Assembly (NCBI GenBank): GCA_022495995.1
Contig: JAFEMH010003629.1
Location: forward strand, 186,001 to 250,000
Direction: 5' to 3'
DNA: 64,000 nucleotides
Source of the DNA: Adenophora triphylla var. japonica
Taxonomy: Eukaryota > Streptophyta > Magnoliopsida > Asterales > Campanulaceae
Shown here: positions 10,480-22,603 of the stretch, piece after piece
Numbering within the stretch: position 1 is the stretch's first letter
Layout of the letters: every line of letters begins with the position of its first letter
The notes under the pieces: model-generated
Seen by the model: only the letters and a program-made list of their open reading frames with translations
Told to the model about the DNA's origin: nothing
The model's database searches: none
Made by a program: the position numbers and the translations under genes

Positions 10480-13185
10480 ATGGCGACTATTCCCATGTTA
10501 AACGAAAATGTATTTCCAATATGGAAAAACAGAATGATACGGTATATGGATTCAATTGATGATAGACTAACTGTAGTCAGAGATGGTCCTATGACACCCA
10601 TTAAAATCAACACCACACCTAGAGCACCCAAAACTCCTCTCATGGATCACGTCGATAGATTTTCAGAACAAGATTTCGAGGTTTACGAAACTTATATTTC
10701 AAAGCCCCGCGAATAATGGACTGAAGAGGATAAGATTTGTGCAGCCCTGGATAAAAAGGCTATGCACATTCTAACCTCCGGTCTTGATGATAGACTGTAC
10801 AAACAAGTACAATGCTATGAGACTGCTCAACATGTGTAGCAAAGTCTTCTCAGATATTTTGAAGGAGATCAAGTGGCTAAGGACAACCGGCTGTACAAAA
10901 GTGTAGCTGAGTTCGAGTCCTTCAAGAAGAACCTAAGTGAGACTTTTAAAGAAACGTACGGCCGATTCTGTGAGGTAAGCAACTCTTGTGCTTCTTTAGG
11001 TAGAATTTATACAATGAAAGATCTTAACATGAGGTTCCTCAATTCTCTTGAAGATTTGTGACATGTCAAGGTTGCTATTCTAAAAGATTGCCGAGACTTG
11101 GATAAGACTCACATTCAAAATATTGTGTCAACTTTATTTCTGTATGAGGAAGAACTCAACAGGCTGGGTGGAGTTCAAAAACAATTTAAAAACTTATCTC
11201 TGCCAACTCAGACTGAGATCTTCTCGGGCTCTTCCATGTTTAACAACCAATCTGCCGATGACTCTCCCATGATCTCTCAGCCTTATATAAACCAAACCAA
11301 TGTCAACCATAGCAAGCCTACTGAGGAAGATAAATTTGCTACCTTTGCAAGGAATTATAGAAAATTCAAGGACTTTAAGAGATCCCAACAACCTCACAGC
11401 AAATCATTCCACCCCAAATCCTCATCCTTCCAAAGATCTGAAAATTTCCAAAGATCTGGCCAAACCTCAACCTCAACCGATGGCAAAAATGCTCTAGGTG
11501 AGTTTGTTTGCTACAACTGTAGGAAACATGGCCATTTCGCCTCAAAGTGTCCTCAACCGAAATATGAATTTTCGAGGAAGAAACCCTTTAGGAAAAAACC
11601 AAGATCCAAAAGCTTAGTAGCCGAGGAAGGGACAGAAAAGGCTATGCCAGTTTGGTTTGAGACTGACTCTGAAAATGAGAATGCTGACTCAGATGAAGAT
11701 GCTGATATTAGCTTTGTTGCTATTGATGGAACCGATGATGGACACATCTCTTTACGGTCACCAATCTTTAGACACTCCAACTCCATCGACTACCAACACA
11801 CAATGACACAACCATACCGCGAGATCTCCTCTCGTCATAGTTTGACGAACCTATACCTTGGGCAGATAACCCCTACAACTTCAAAATTCAGAGTATAGGT
11901 GGAGCTCTCTACGGTCAATGCAAAACCGCTCCCACTCTCAGACCTCTGAAGCAACCGGTACAACAGACCTTCCAAACTCAGGTTCAACCGATCTCTATTC
12001 ATCAACCTGTGTTTAAACCTCGACCGATCCAATTCAAGAAAACCCTAACCAATATAAGTCTCCAACCGACATCCTCATTACCAAATTTTAATCCTAACTT
12101 TGAACCATCATCCTCAACCTCTTAGTCTACTATTGACCTAATGCCTAATATGTCAAAGTCTGAAATGGCAGAGGTGATGAATGAACTCTTCACTAATTTT
12201 GAAAAATTAAATGATGTTCATAAAGTTATGGTTGTTGATCTTAAAAGAACCACAACTAAGAATGACTCTTTGAAAGCTGAAATAAAAGTTTTGAAAGAAA
12301 GTAAGCAAGAATCTGATCAGTTAAGAAAAGAAAATCAAGAACTCACTGAAAGACTAAATATCTGTCTTTGTCAAATTGCTGATTTAGTCTCAAGAAACAA
12401 TTTTCTCTCCAAGACAATTGATTCTTATTATAAATCCAGAGCTGCTGTTGAGACTATCCTATAAGACCAAATGTCTCTAGAGATCTATCTGGTATAGGAT
12501 TTATCTCCAAAGAAGAATGACAAGAAAGACAAGCCAGCTATTGAGTCTGTCACTGAGAACTTGATGGATAATTTTGATGATACTCAACCTGACCTGCTAA
12601 AGAAAAGTATTCCTCGTACTTTTGGTGCTGTCCCACTCACCTATCCTAAGGTGAAGGAACAAACCAAGGTCAAGAAGGTTGACAAGAACAAAACCCAATG
12701 GGCTAAGGTAGCTGATTCTAAGCTGGGACCCTATGTCCCACTTGGTGATGGTGACAACAAAGTTGGAATTAAAATTGCTGGTCAAGTTACAAGTTTGGAA
12801 ACCTCAACCGGCAAAGCAACTTCAACCGGTCAAGGAGAAACCGGTCAGACATCTGTCACCGGTTGTACTACTGCTCCAACTGATAAGAGTTCTTCAATCG
12901 GTAAAGGAATTTCCAAATCCATGCAACCGGCAAACAAAGGAAAAACCAACACCTTTGTGCCCAAAGTTTTTGTTCCTGCTCAAACTTCTGATCCTTCTGA
13001 AGCAATAGGCAAATTGAATATCAACTCATCCAAACCTTCATAGCCTTCTTCAAATAAATGTTCAAATTGTGGATTTATCGATCACAAGACTTATGAATGC
13101 CTCTTGAAGCACCTATCTGGACTCACTGAGTCTCAAAGCTCAAGTGGAGGCCAGGTATGGCTGCCAAAGAGGAACTAACTCTTTG
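10480..13185 (+). pseudogene. SIRE-A gag with two CCHC zinc knuckles, interrupted by stops
   Basis: The start ATG at 10480 opens MATIPMLNENVFPIWKNRM, the usual N-terminal Trp-containing gag motif. In-frame stops occur at about 10714, 10837 and 11059. Between them the UBN2-like core is readable (GDQVAKDNRLYKSVAEFESF, FCEVSNSCASLGR). The first zinc knuckle CYNCRKHGHFASKC is at 11509-11550, after which comes a Lys/Arg stretch and an acidic run. 12141-12464 encodes a coiled coil (LKAEIKVLKES). 12561-13043 is a Lys- and Thr-Gly-rich linker. The second knuckle CSNCGFIDHKTYEC is at 13059-13100. Two knuckles fit SIRE gag. Confidence 0.88.
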
Positions 13186-13233
13186 GACCCAAAAGAATAA
13201 GGGGAATCATAAGCTTATTGTCTTATTTCAGGA

Positions 13234-13366
13234 ATGATTATGACATCAACCGATGCAAGTAAGGATGTTTGGATTTTGGACAGTGGATGCTCACGGCATA
13301 TGACTGGCCATGCTGATCTCCTTACCGATCTTGAAGAAGCATCAGGTCCTCCAGTTGTCTTTGGTG
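13234..13366 (+). pseudogene. SIRE-A protease, N-terminal piece cut by CACTA-1
   Basis: It encodes DVWILDSGCSRHMTGHADLL, the retropepsin-like active site (DSG) of Copia proteases. The frame runs to the CACTA-1 insertion point. Removing CACTA-1 and one copy of its GTG duplication restores the frame directly into FGDSTKGK at 24470, which proves the two pieces were one gene. Confidence 0.9.
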
Positions 13367-13720
13367 CACTACAAGAAACAGGCTTACATACGACGGATTT
13401 TAACCGTCGTATATAGAACGCGAGCCGCCGTATATATCATATACGGCGGACAATCTGCCGTATATAGTCCACCGTATAAACAATCGCCGTATATAGTATA
13501 TATGGCGGGTGTCCCGCCGTGTATAGTATTTACGACGGAAATACAACCGCCGTAAATAAATGAGTACAAATACGGCGGTTTATAAACCACCGTATATAAT
13601 GAAATACAAATACACCGTATGTATAACAGGCGTATTTGAGGAATCTTTTTACGGCGGTAAATAACCATCGTATATAATGAAAATTTATATAAGGCGGCGT
13701 AGATCCGCCGTATATAATGG
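13367..13720. repeat. CACTA-1 left terminal and subterminal repeats
   Basis: After the terminal CACTACAAGAAA, the sequence is an array of TATATACGGCGG and CCGCCGTATATA words in both orientations, many paired as small hairpins separated by 5-12 bases. In En/Spm-type elements such subterminal arrays are the binding sites for the TNPA protein. Confidence 0.9.
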
Positions 13721-13788
13721 ACGAGTCATCCAAGAGAGCACGAATATCAATGTTTACAATCCACAACTTTGAGAAAACATACCACTGC

Positions 13789-15372
13789 CTATTTATTGCT
13801 GCCATTTCCACTTTGTTGCATAAAACAACGTTTCAAATCTTCTAGTTGCTTTTGAAAATCTGATTGAATCTGTTGGCTTTGATCCTCAAGTTGCTTTTGA
13901 AAATCTGTTTTGAGGGATGACACCGTCTCCTCAAGTTCAGCAATACGGGCTGCAGAAGCACTTTGAGAAGTTGAGGCTTTACCAAACACCCTAGTTTTGG
14001 TAAGACCTTGTCCCATACAGCGCACTCTCCCATGATCATCATTTCCCATAAGGTTTGTGAATTTCTGTTCTCGCTTGCTAGGAGAGTTTTGTTCCTCCTC
14101 TGGTAGCTCTTCAATTGCATCATTTAACGTTAACTGTAACAAAAAATAACATGTTCAATATAAGTGTTTTAACTTTAATTAATATTATGAAAATGAAGTC
14201 AGAAATGGAAAAATTATTCTATACAAGAACAAAACTGAAACAGAAAAGATTGAAACTTTAACTTACGATCATACGAGAGGTGGTTTCATCTGCAGCCTGA
14301 CTACTTTTGTCCGTGCGCGTAGCTATGAACACGCTTACGCGATCAGTTGGTAATCCCTCGTCTCCTCTCTACCATTTATAATAGAATCATTTGACCAAAA
14401 AAAATATTTATATACGATACAAAAGAAGCATTAATTGACAACTGAGAACTAAATTGAACGATGACAAACCTCTTTTATGATAGAGGGATGCGACTTTTTT
14501 CCAGTCCTGTTCAGGCACTCTTGCTTTGCTCGATTCGCTTGATTTATTAGTGATAATTCCTAAAAAAAAAGAAAATATTAGTATTAATTTGACTACTTAT
14601 ATAAGACATTCACGATAATAATTTGAGATTAATTTGAAATATACCCGAGCCTTTTCTGTACTCCACATTGCAACAATTTCAGCCCATTGATTCGCAACAC
14701 ACGCATGGGGTGGGTGAGCCAATCGCTCCTCATCGTTTTCATACATATAATACATACATTTCACCTGACATTTCCATATTACAAAGTCATTATCATAAAT
14801 GTGAGTAAAATTAAGCAAATGAGATCTAAACAAATACATATTACAAGTAAATAAAGTCGTCTGTTGCATACTTACTATATGCTTCTCTCACCTGATATTT
14901 CCAGTCTCGCCATTGTTTATTGAGAGCTTGAATCATAACTGGCTCATACTCCGGAGGCGCATTGGTATTATCCTATATACAATTCAACAAAGAAAAAGAA
15001 AAATTGTTAGAGAATCATAAGACTTTTGACTACTTACTAGAATACAAAACTAAATCCAAGAAAAAATAATCAAGTAAACGTGAGATTTATGTAAGGAATA
15101 TGGATTACAACTTACTAGAACGTCTCTCCATACGTGATCTAGAACTGCACGTTCCATCTGATGCCACTCTCTAGTTAATGGGAAATGTTCCCCATTTCTC
15201 ACAAAATATCCTAGCTGAGTAGCTAGTTTTGCATTTTCCCCACCAAAGGGTTTTCCAAATTCATTCCATATTATATTTAATTTTTCTCTACCCCATTTTT
15301 TTGTTGATTTTGCCAGCCCTCTTCCTTTCTTTTTTGAGCCCTCATCTGTTAATTCCTTCCTTAGCGGCTTAT
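13789..15372 (-). CDS. tnpA-like gene of CACTA-1 (Transposase_24/Ptta type), multi-exon
   Basis: Six minus-strand exons with GT-AG introns: 15116-15372, 14892-14972, 14645-14764, 14470-14559, 14267-14368 and 13789-14133. They read through without a stop. The order is a Lys/Gly-rich segment, NEFGKPFGGENAKLA, QALNKQWRDWKYQ, then VANQWAEIVAMWSTEKAR, LSLINQANRAKQECLNRTG and PTDRVSVFIATRTDK. This is the usual plant Ptta/En/Spm transposase arrangement. It ends in a Gln-rich coiled coil (RIAELEETVSSLKTDFQKQL). The predicted role is binding the subterminal repeats during transposition. Any N-terminal exon upstream of 15372 was not identified; the captured terpene synthase fragment begins only 200 bp away. 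Confidence 0.8.
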
Positions 15373-15577
15373 CTGTAATTAAACAAATAATAAATAGAGT
15401 TTAAACAACGAGAATAATATAATCTAAATTCAACTTCCGATAATTTCACACCTTTCACAAACAACAATGTAAAAGTGCAACATGAGGGATGTAAAGGCAA
15501 TAAGAATAGAGGACATGAAATAAAAACATAGCTGGTGCCAAAAGAATAGCGTTAGCAATAAGAATAGCATTTATATA

Positions 15578-16237
15578 ACACCATCAATGAAATGGTTTAC
15601 GATGCTCTAAGGGAAAAAGGAGAAGACATAAGCAAAACTTTAACCAAAGAGGTATTTATATATATTTTGCTTGAGTTTAATTTAATCACACATGTACGCA
15701 GAAACTTTATTATGATCAAAATTAACAAATTAACTCTTTCTCTTTATTTAGTGGGTGGATTTATGCAAAACATTCTTGAACGAAGCAAAAGTGGAATGAA
15801 GGAAAATTCACTCCAACATTTGATGATTACCGTGAGAATGCTTGGCGTTCAGTTTCCGGGAGTCTAATATTAGCTCATGTCTACTTTCTAATGAGGCAAG
15901 AGATCACAAGCGAAGCACTAGACAGTTTAGAAAGTTATCATGATCTATTAAAATGGTCCTCCATGATCTTTCGACTTACCAATGATTTGGCTACTTCAAA
16001 GGTATTTTATACATAAGTTCAATATTTCAACATATATGCTTTACCAATGATTTTTTTTAATCCATTGCACAGGCCGAGATAGAGAGAGGTAAAACAGTAA
16101 ATGGAATATCATGTTACATGGAAGAAAGTGGTGCCTCGGAGGAGCTTTCTCGTGAACACATTAGAAGTTTAATAGACGAAGCATGAAAGAAGTTAAACGC
16201 CACAAGTCTTGCCTCAGATTCTAGAACTTATCTTACT
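15578..16237 (+). pseudogene. Captured terpene synthase gene fragment (three partial exons with introns)
   Basis: Three plus-strand exon pieces at about 15578-15651, 15752-16001 and 16073-16237 are joined by GT-AG introns. They read NTINEMVYDALREKGEDI, then WVDLCKTFLNEAKW, FTPTFDDYRENAWRSVSG, ALDSLESYHDLLKWSSMIF, the NSE/DTE metal-binding motif in RLTNDLATSKAE, and finally ISCYMEESGASEELSREHI and SLIDEA. This is the C-terminal alpha domain of a plant terpene synthase, closest in style to TPS-b monoterpene synthases. A 1-base insertion near 15790 and a TGG-to-TGA change near 16184 make it non-functional. Retained introns show it was captured as genomic DNA. It lies opposite in orientation to the tnp genes. 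Confidence 0.9.
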
Positions 16238-17630
16238 GCGAAATGATGAGACGGTGTGTTGATGACTAAATTTATTAACCTACCATACAAGCAGTCCCAG
16301 TCATATCAACAAAAAGATGAAATACATGGACCTTGACTTCTTACCAATACAATATGAAAGTAGCATTAACAAAGCTTAGGATGTGCACCTGGGTAGAAGG
16401 AACTCTAGCCTTTCAAATTGAAGATAGTCTCAAAAAGACAGCCACTATAGAAATTTGTTACATTATAATGACAAAAAGACAAAGCAAATTTCAAAAAAAG
16501 AAGGGCAAGAAGTTTGAACAAGGCAACTAAGAAAACAAAGTAGAGTCGTCGCTGATCGACCAAACCCTCTAACTAAATCAGAAAAAAAAGAGAGGAGAAA
16601 ACTGAACAGCGATTAACCCTTGACTCCCATACCACAAGCAACCCATTCTATACCTAATCATATCAAGCAACCATAGCATGATGTACACCAAAGGTGAATA
16701 ATGCATAAGTGATATCCTGACATCAACAGGTTACCACTTCATGCATTATCCTTAGGCGAGAGCACTGAACCTTTTTGTAAAAAGAATGCAACGAAAAACT
16801 TGGCAGTGAAAAATTCACATCTAGAGGCAAGAACAACAACAACAACAACAACAACAAAGAATAAAGAATAAAGAATAAAGAACATCAACAAAGAATAACA
16901 ACAACAAAGAACAAAGAATAGCAACAACAACAACAGCAACAGCAACAACAACAACAACAGACTAATGTAACAGAAGGACTTAATTCTACAAAATCAATCA
17001 ATCCTTAAAATAGACTAAATCCCACAACCAAGTAGATGACTGATGTAACAGTAATTATTTGCATAACCACCTCTTGATTTGTAGATATCAGTTTATTGCA
17101 AGAATACTAAGGCATCATGTGAACTAAATATGGAGTACTAAGCAATTTGTAATAATAATACTGGGAGTCAACGACCAAACAGAGTAAATGATTATATATA
17201 CAATGAGAATTGCTGACCCTCAAATATCCGATTATGCATACTCAGAACAACAATATCTCAGAAATCAATTAATGAGTCACCTCAGACTCAAGTTGTCTGA
17301 CATATGCAATCACAAACTCCAACAGCTTACATTGGGCACATTACAGTACATTAGTCCACATAGACACTATAGGGCAAGCCTTGATTGATACAGAAAAAGT
17401 ATAAAATAGTACGGGGGGGCTGGGGCTTCCGCGGGTACCAAATCGGTGGAGAAGCGGGGCGGGGACATCCCAAAGTAAAAATTGGATATTCATTTAATAT
17501 ATTCAAATTTGTACAGACATTAAAGGAGTACCTAGAGAAGCAGATGATAGAGGTGGAAAGTAACTTGAGAGAGCTGCTGCAACAAGATCCTATAGGAAAT
17601 AAGAGTTTAATCAAAAGAAGCAGAACAAAT
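16238..17630. other. CACTA-1 interior without a recognised gene
   Basis: I see no convincing coding region. There is AAC/AAG trinucleotide sequence at 16826-16959 and a short GC-rich patch around 17405-17475 in otherwise AT-rich DNA. A frame at 17385-17645 (YLEKQMIEVESNLRELLQQ) could be a small captured fragment, but I do not recognise it. Confidence 0.5.
16826..16959. repeat. AAC-rich microsatellite with interspersed AAAGAAT repeats
   Basis: Runs of (AAC)n at 16828-16855 and 16918-16959 flank repeats of AAAGAATAAAGAAT. They produce poly-Leu/Val shadow frames on the opposite strand that are not genes. Confidence 0.9.
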
Positions 17631-19060
17631 ACATATTACAATTAACAATATTAATATTCAATCATACAAAATAACAAGTTTGATTGAAACATGAAACATA
17701 AGTAATAACATTGTCTTAGTAATAGTAAGCAAATAAGATCTAAACAAATACATATTATAATTAACAATATTAATATTCAACCATACAAAATAACAAGTTT
17801 GATTGAAACATGAAACATAAGTAATAACATTGTCTTAGTAATAGTAAGCAAATAAGATCTAAACAAATACTACTCAAACTAATCATCATCATTATCAGCC
17901 ATATCAACATCATCATTATCGGCCATATCAACATCAACATCATTGATATTAGTAGTTTCAATCTCGACCCCATCAACTCCCTCTCGCACCCACGATGCTT
18001 CTTCGTTAGATAGCCATCTGTAAAATAATTTCCAAGCCGGGAGAGAAAGAGAGGAAGCCCTAAGGTATTTCTTATTGCAGGGCAATCCTATGAGCTCCGA
18101 AAAGAAAAAACAACTCGGCCCATCAGCCTCCAACCAGTTTACTCTCGGCTAATCAACCCCAAAGATTCCCCTCAACTCATCATAAGTAACTCGATGGGCT
18201 TCATCATCCAGATGAAACCGAATAGATTTTTCTTGTGACCCCTTACCTACCTCCAAAGTTGAAAGGAACTCAAGTGAATATATCAAATACGTATCTGCCC
18301 TCTTTCCCAGGAAATTACCTAACCAAGATTGCGTCATCAATTCTGTTACTAATGTCTCTAACTCCAAATCCCTCAAGACCAGCAAATGAAGGAAAGTGGT
18401 GACTTGGAATTTCCTACCCTCCAAATTCCGCCATTTTTTCTTTTGAGCAGAGGTCAATTGGATCAATCTCATATACTGCAATGATGCATTAGGGGGAGTG
18501 GGATCATTTGGGACTACGGGCGGCGGATTTTGTCTACCCCTCTTGTTGCTACCCCCTCTAACGTCTCTCTCCTTAGGAGACATATTTTCAACACAAAAAC
18601 CAACTAAAAAACCTCCACACAAAAATCACAAAGAAAGTGCAACAATAAACACACCCCACAATCAAATTCTCCTTCCAATTCCCAACCGAACCACCACACT
18701 ACAGTTTCAGCACAACCCACCTATATATAAGACGGAGAGACAAATTTTAGTAATAACATTGTCTTAGTAAATAGTAAGCAAATAAGATCTAAACAAATAC
18801 ATATTACAAGTAACAATATTAATATTCAACCATACAAAAATAACAAGTTTGATTGAAACATGAAACATAAGTAATAACATTATCTTAGTAATAGTAAGCA
18901 AATAAGATCTAAACAAATGCTACTCAAACTAATCATCATCATTATCAGCCATATCAACATCATCATTATCGGCCATATCAACATCAACATCATAGATATT
19001 AGTAGTTTCAATCTCGACCCCATCAACTCCCTCTCGCACCCACGATGCTTCTTCATTAGA
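17631..19060. repeat. Duplicated CACTA-1 segment flanking a captured insert
   Basis: A roughly 120-bp unit (ACATATTA, ATTAACAATATTAATATTC, CATACAAAATAACAAG, TAAGATCTAAACAAAT) occurs at about 17631, 17751 and again at about 18800. The last two copies are each followed by the same 130-bp tnpD 3' coding end (17879-18013 and 18929-19063). The foreign segment 18014-18719 lies between the duplicates. The arrangement looks like unequal exchange or template switching that put the insert inside a tandem copy of the tnpD 3' end. Confidence 0.85.
17879..18583 (-). pseudogene. Captured reading frame fused to a copy of the tnpD tail; retroelement ORF-like
   Basis: Starting at the ATG at 18583, the frame reads MSPKERDVRGG, TSAQKKKWRNLEGRKF, SLEFLSTLEVGKGSQEK and RFHLDDEAHRVTYDELRG. 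After one stop (18149) it resumes as NWLEADGPSCFFFSELIG, KLFYRWLSNEEASWVREG and then the acidic tnpD tail. The style resembles the Athila-type gypsy ORF family (inference only). The switch to tnpD-derived sequence is at about 18014. Upstream, at 18720-18750, lies a near copy of the TATATATAAGAC region in front of tnpD (22637-22669), so the captured frame may have gained a promoter copy. Confidence 0.65.
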
Positions 19061-22000
19061 AACATTTTCATCTAGATCTTGTGAGTAAAATGGTACCAAT
19101 TGTGGAATCGAATCTGAAACTTGTTTATCATCATTTGAATATATGTCAAAAATATCTCTTGGTATAATTCTCATCACAACTTTCCAATCACTTTCTATAG
19201 GATCTTTAACATACCAAACTTGCTCAGCTTGAGATGCTAATATGAATGGTTCATCACCAACTCGATTATCCTTATACAACTTGTGATTGAAGTTTACAAG
19301 AGTAAATTTTTGCTCATCTTCCATCTTACCTGTCCGGTTATCAACCCAATCACATTTAAACAATACAAATCTTATTGAGTTGCTATAACGAATTTCAAGG
19401 ATCTCAATCAACTCCCCATAGAAGTTAACATTCCCTACAATGGGATTATTATCCTTTCGGCTTGCAAAACTTGTCACACTTGCATTTAGCATGACTCCAC
19501 TATTTTGAGTTTTCCTCCGTCTATCGACATCCTTCACTCAAAATCGAAAACCATTTATTATGTAAGACTTAAACCGCCTCGCATCCATATGAGGACCCAA
19601 TGCAAGACTTTTAATTCTTTCGGGCACTACATCTTTCGTCGTGCATACCTTTTATAAAAAACAAAATTTAATAAGAAAATATTTAAACGATAAATTGAAA
19701 GTATCATATGAAAGTGGTTTCATACTTACATAATCCTTAAACCAGCTAGCAAACTTATCATTATGTTCTTTCTCTATAAGATGTCATTGATTACGAGATA
19801 GTGTCTCCCTCAAATGTGCACGGTGCATTCTGAGCATATTGAAAATATGAATTAAGTATTAATTTAAAATATAAAAGATATAAGGAATGTAAGCCTCATG
19901 TAAGGAATCACTTACTCTAGGTATTGTTCAACATCTTCAGTATTGAAAAGCACATATCTATGCGCTTGTACTCGTGTGATGTAATCAAGGGTAATTACCT
20001 CTTCTTTTCCTACAAAGCGGCCTAACTCGTCACCTTCATCATCATTTCTTCTAGGACGATTGGACTTTGTCTCAATGTCATCCAAATATTGTGTACAAAA
20101 AGTCATGCATTCTTCAGCCACAATTGCCTTAGCTATGGAGGCCTCGGGGTGGGCTCGATTTCGAACATATAATTTTAATTTAAGTAGAAACCTACAAAAA
20201 CATTTACTTATGCTAAACCAGATGTAAAAAGAAATTTAACTTTTTTCAAAGTAAATTTAATATGGATGTACCTCTCTACTGGATACATCCAACGAAATTG
20301 TATTAGGCCTGCTAGCAAGGCCTCCTCGGCTAAATGCACCGGCAAATGCTCCATAACATCAAAGAAAGCTGGTGGGAATATTTTCTCGAGAGCGCATAGT
20401 GTGACAGCCATCCGATCTTGTATCTTTTCGAGATCAGCAAGTGTATTCACCTTTGAGGATAATTGCCTAAAGAAATTTGCCAATTCAATGATGGCTTTTA
20501 CAAAAGAAGTAGGCAACACTTTTTGAACAGCTAAAGGGAGTAGTTGTTGGAACAAAATATGACTATCATGGCTCTTAAGACCCCAAATAGTTCTTTCCTC
20601 TAGATGTACACAACGAGATATGTTTGACGAGTAGCCATCAGGGACTTTGACTCCCTTTAGAACTTTCAAGAATGTGTCTTTATGCTTCTTACTCATTGTG
20701 AACTGAGTCGGAGGCATAATTTCTTTGCGAGATGGAAGCATTTGTAGATGCAATGGTTTCCGAATGTTCATCTCTTTTAGGTCTCTTCTTGCTTTATCAT
20801 TATCTTTTGATTTCCCCGCAGTACCTAACAGAGTATGTAGCACATTATCACACACATTTTTTTCAATGTGCATAACATCAAGATTATGACGAACATGATT
20901 ATTTTCCCAATATGGCAACTCAAAGAAGATACTCCTCTTTTTCCAATTGTGACACAACTTAGGAACCTTTCTCTTCTCCAACTTGGCTTGTTGCTTCTCA
21001 CCCTCTTCTCTTTTCCTCTTTTTAATAACATCTTCTATTTTATACTTTGTTTCCATATTTTCAACTTGTTTAAGCAATTTTGTTCCAAACAATAACTTGG
21101 GCTTATCTCTCACTTCATGAGTACCATCAAAAGAGCTTTTATCCTTACGAAAAGCATGATTCCTAGGCAAGAAGCGTCGATGACCAATATAACAATACTT
21201 GCCACCATGATCCAACCATCGTGCTTGAGGTGTCACATTGCAACAAGGGCAAGCATATTCACCTTTAGTGCTCCATCCAGACAACATTGCATATGCAGGA
21301 AAGTCATTTATTGTCCATAATAGTGAAGCTCGTAAAGTAAACAACTCGTTCCTTGATGCATCATAAGTTGATATACCATCTTCCCACAATTCCTTCAACT
21401 CATCAATTAACGGTTGGAGATACACATCTATCTTGTTGCCCGGCCCTTTTGGGCCTTGAGTAAGCACCGACAAGAAGAAATATGGTTGTTTCATGCATAA
21501 CCAAGGTGGAAGATTGTATGGCATAAGCACAACCGGCCAAGTACTGTGAGATATAGTCATTGTTCTGAAAGGATTAAATTCGTCAGATGCTAATCCCAAT
21601 CTAACATTCTGAATTTCACTTGAAAATAATGGATAACGTTCATCGAATCCCTTCCACGCACGAGAGTCTGCAGGATGCCTCAGCACACCATCGTCTATTC
21701 TTTTCTCGGTATACCATCTCATAAGTGTCGCGGTCTTAGATGACCAATACAACCTTTGCAACCTTGGCTTTAAGGAAAATACCATAATTTCTTCATCGCT
21801 ACCTGCTTGGGAAGTTTATTCTTGCCACATGTTTTCGCACCTTCACCACTACCCCCTTCTTCTTGTTGCTTATATCCAGAGGCTACACAAATTTCACATT
21901 TAGTAAGTTTTTCAGTTTCATTTCGAAACAACATACAATGATTAATGCACGCGTCCCATGTTTTATAACTGAAACCCAAATCTGCAGTCATCTTGTACGC

Positions 22001-22603
22001 CTCACGATAGGAACTTGGCACTTTTGCTGACTGAGGCAATGCCCTAATGAAATTTTTTAATAAAGAAGTAAATCCCTTATCGGCCACTCGATAATTAGCC
22101 TTCCAGTGCATAAGTTCTACAATAAATGAGAGTACTGTAAACTTATCACACCCTTCCCACAAGGCTTGATCAGCATTTCTCAAAAGTCTAAGAAACTTTG
22201 CGGTGGCTGCATCTGATTGTACGATTTCTTCAATTCCTGGCTGGTTACTATCCGGCATACCCATCCCTTCATGTACCATTCGCCTCATACAATCTTGCAT
22301 TCCCAATTCAATTTCAATGCCATCTTCAATTGTCCTATCATTATTATCATTCTTATACGCCGAAATGTACTCTTCCCCGTGCCTAGTCCAATTCTTGTAA
22401 TCTTTTTGAAATCCCACTTCAATACAATGTGATTTCACGGTTGCACGGTATTTTTGGTAACGATTTGCATATTTTTTACAAGGAAAATATATTTCTTTAA
22501 CACCAACAGACTTTTTTGAGAATGCAAAATCGAGAAAGTTGTCAATCTCAGACATATACTGATTTGAAATCCGGTTACCCAAATCAATCCAACTTTTGTC
22601 CAT
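18929..22603 (-). pseudogene. tnpD-like CACTA transposase (Transposase_21 with DUF4218 and DUF4216), frameshifted
   Basis: The catalytic transposase of CACTA elements. The start is the ATG at 22603 (MDKSWIDLGNRISNQYMSE), the usual N-terminal transposase-associated domain with a degenerate Cys motif. Exons are 20272-22603, 19916-20191, 19730-19829 and 18929-19648, with GT-AG introns. Exon 1 carries the tnp2 core (SGWSTKGEYACPCC, ELPYWENNHVRHNLDVMHIE) and then DUF4218. Exon 2 gives the DUF4218 end, and exon 4 gives DUF4216 (FVLFKCDWVDNRTG) with an acidic tail. Breaks: a 1-base deletion near 21775 (Pro-Leu-Lys junction), a TGA in exon 3 and a stop near 19540. About 1140 codons in total, a normal length. 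A TATA-like box is at 22637-22648. Confidence 0.9.

Noticed and set aside
13384..13668. Tyr-rich frames in the CACTA-1 left end
   Set aside because: They translate the TATATACGGCGG subterminal repeats in several frames.
13380..13720. Array of short palindromic repeats that could be mistaken for a CRISPR array
   Set aside because: Spacing and orientation are irregular, it sits at a CACTA end next to the terminal inverted repeat, and the genome is plant nuclear.
15578..16237. Functional terpene synthase gene
   Set aside because: Only three partial exons, with a frameshift and a TGA; the N-terminal domain and DDxxD region are absent.
16739..16957. Minus-strand poly-Leu/Val frame resembling a membrane protein
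   Set aside because: It is the reverse translation of an AAC/AAG repeat.
17385..17645. Plus-strand frame with a charged helix (YLEKQMIEVESNLRELLQQ)
   Set aside because: Overlaps a GC-rich patch and repeat sequence, no start context or recognised family; left as unknown DNA.
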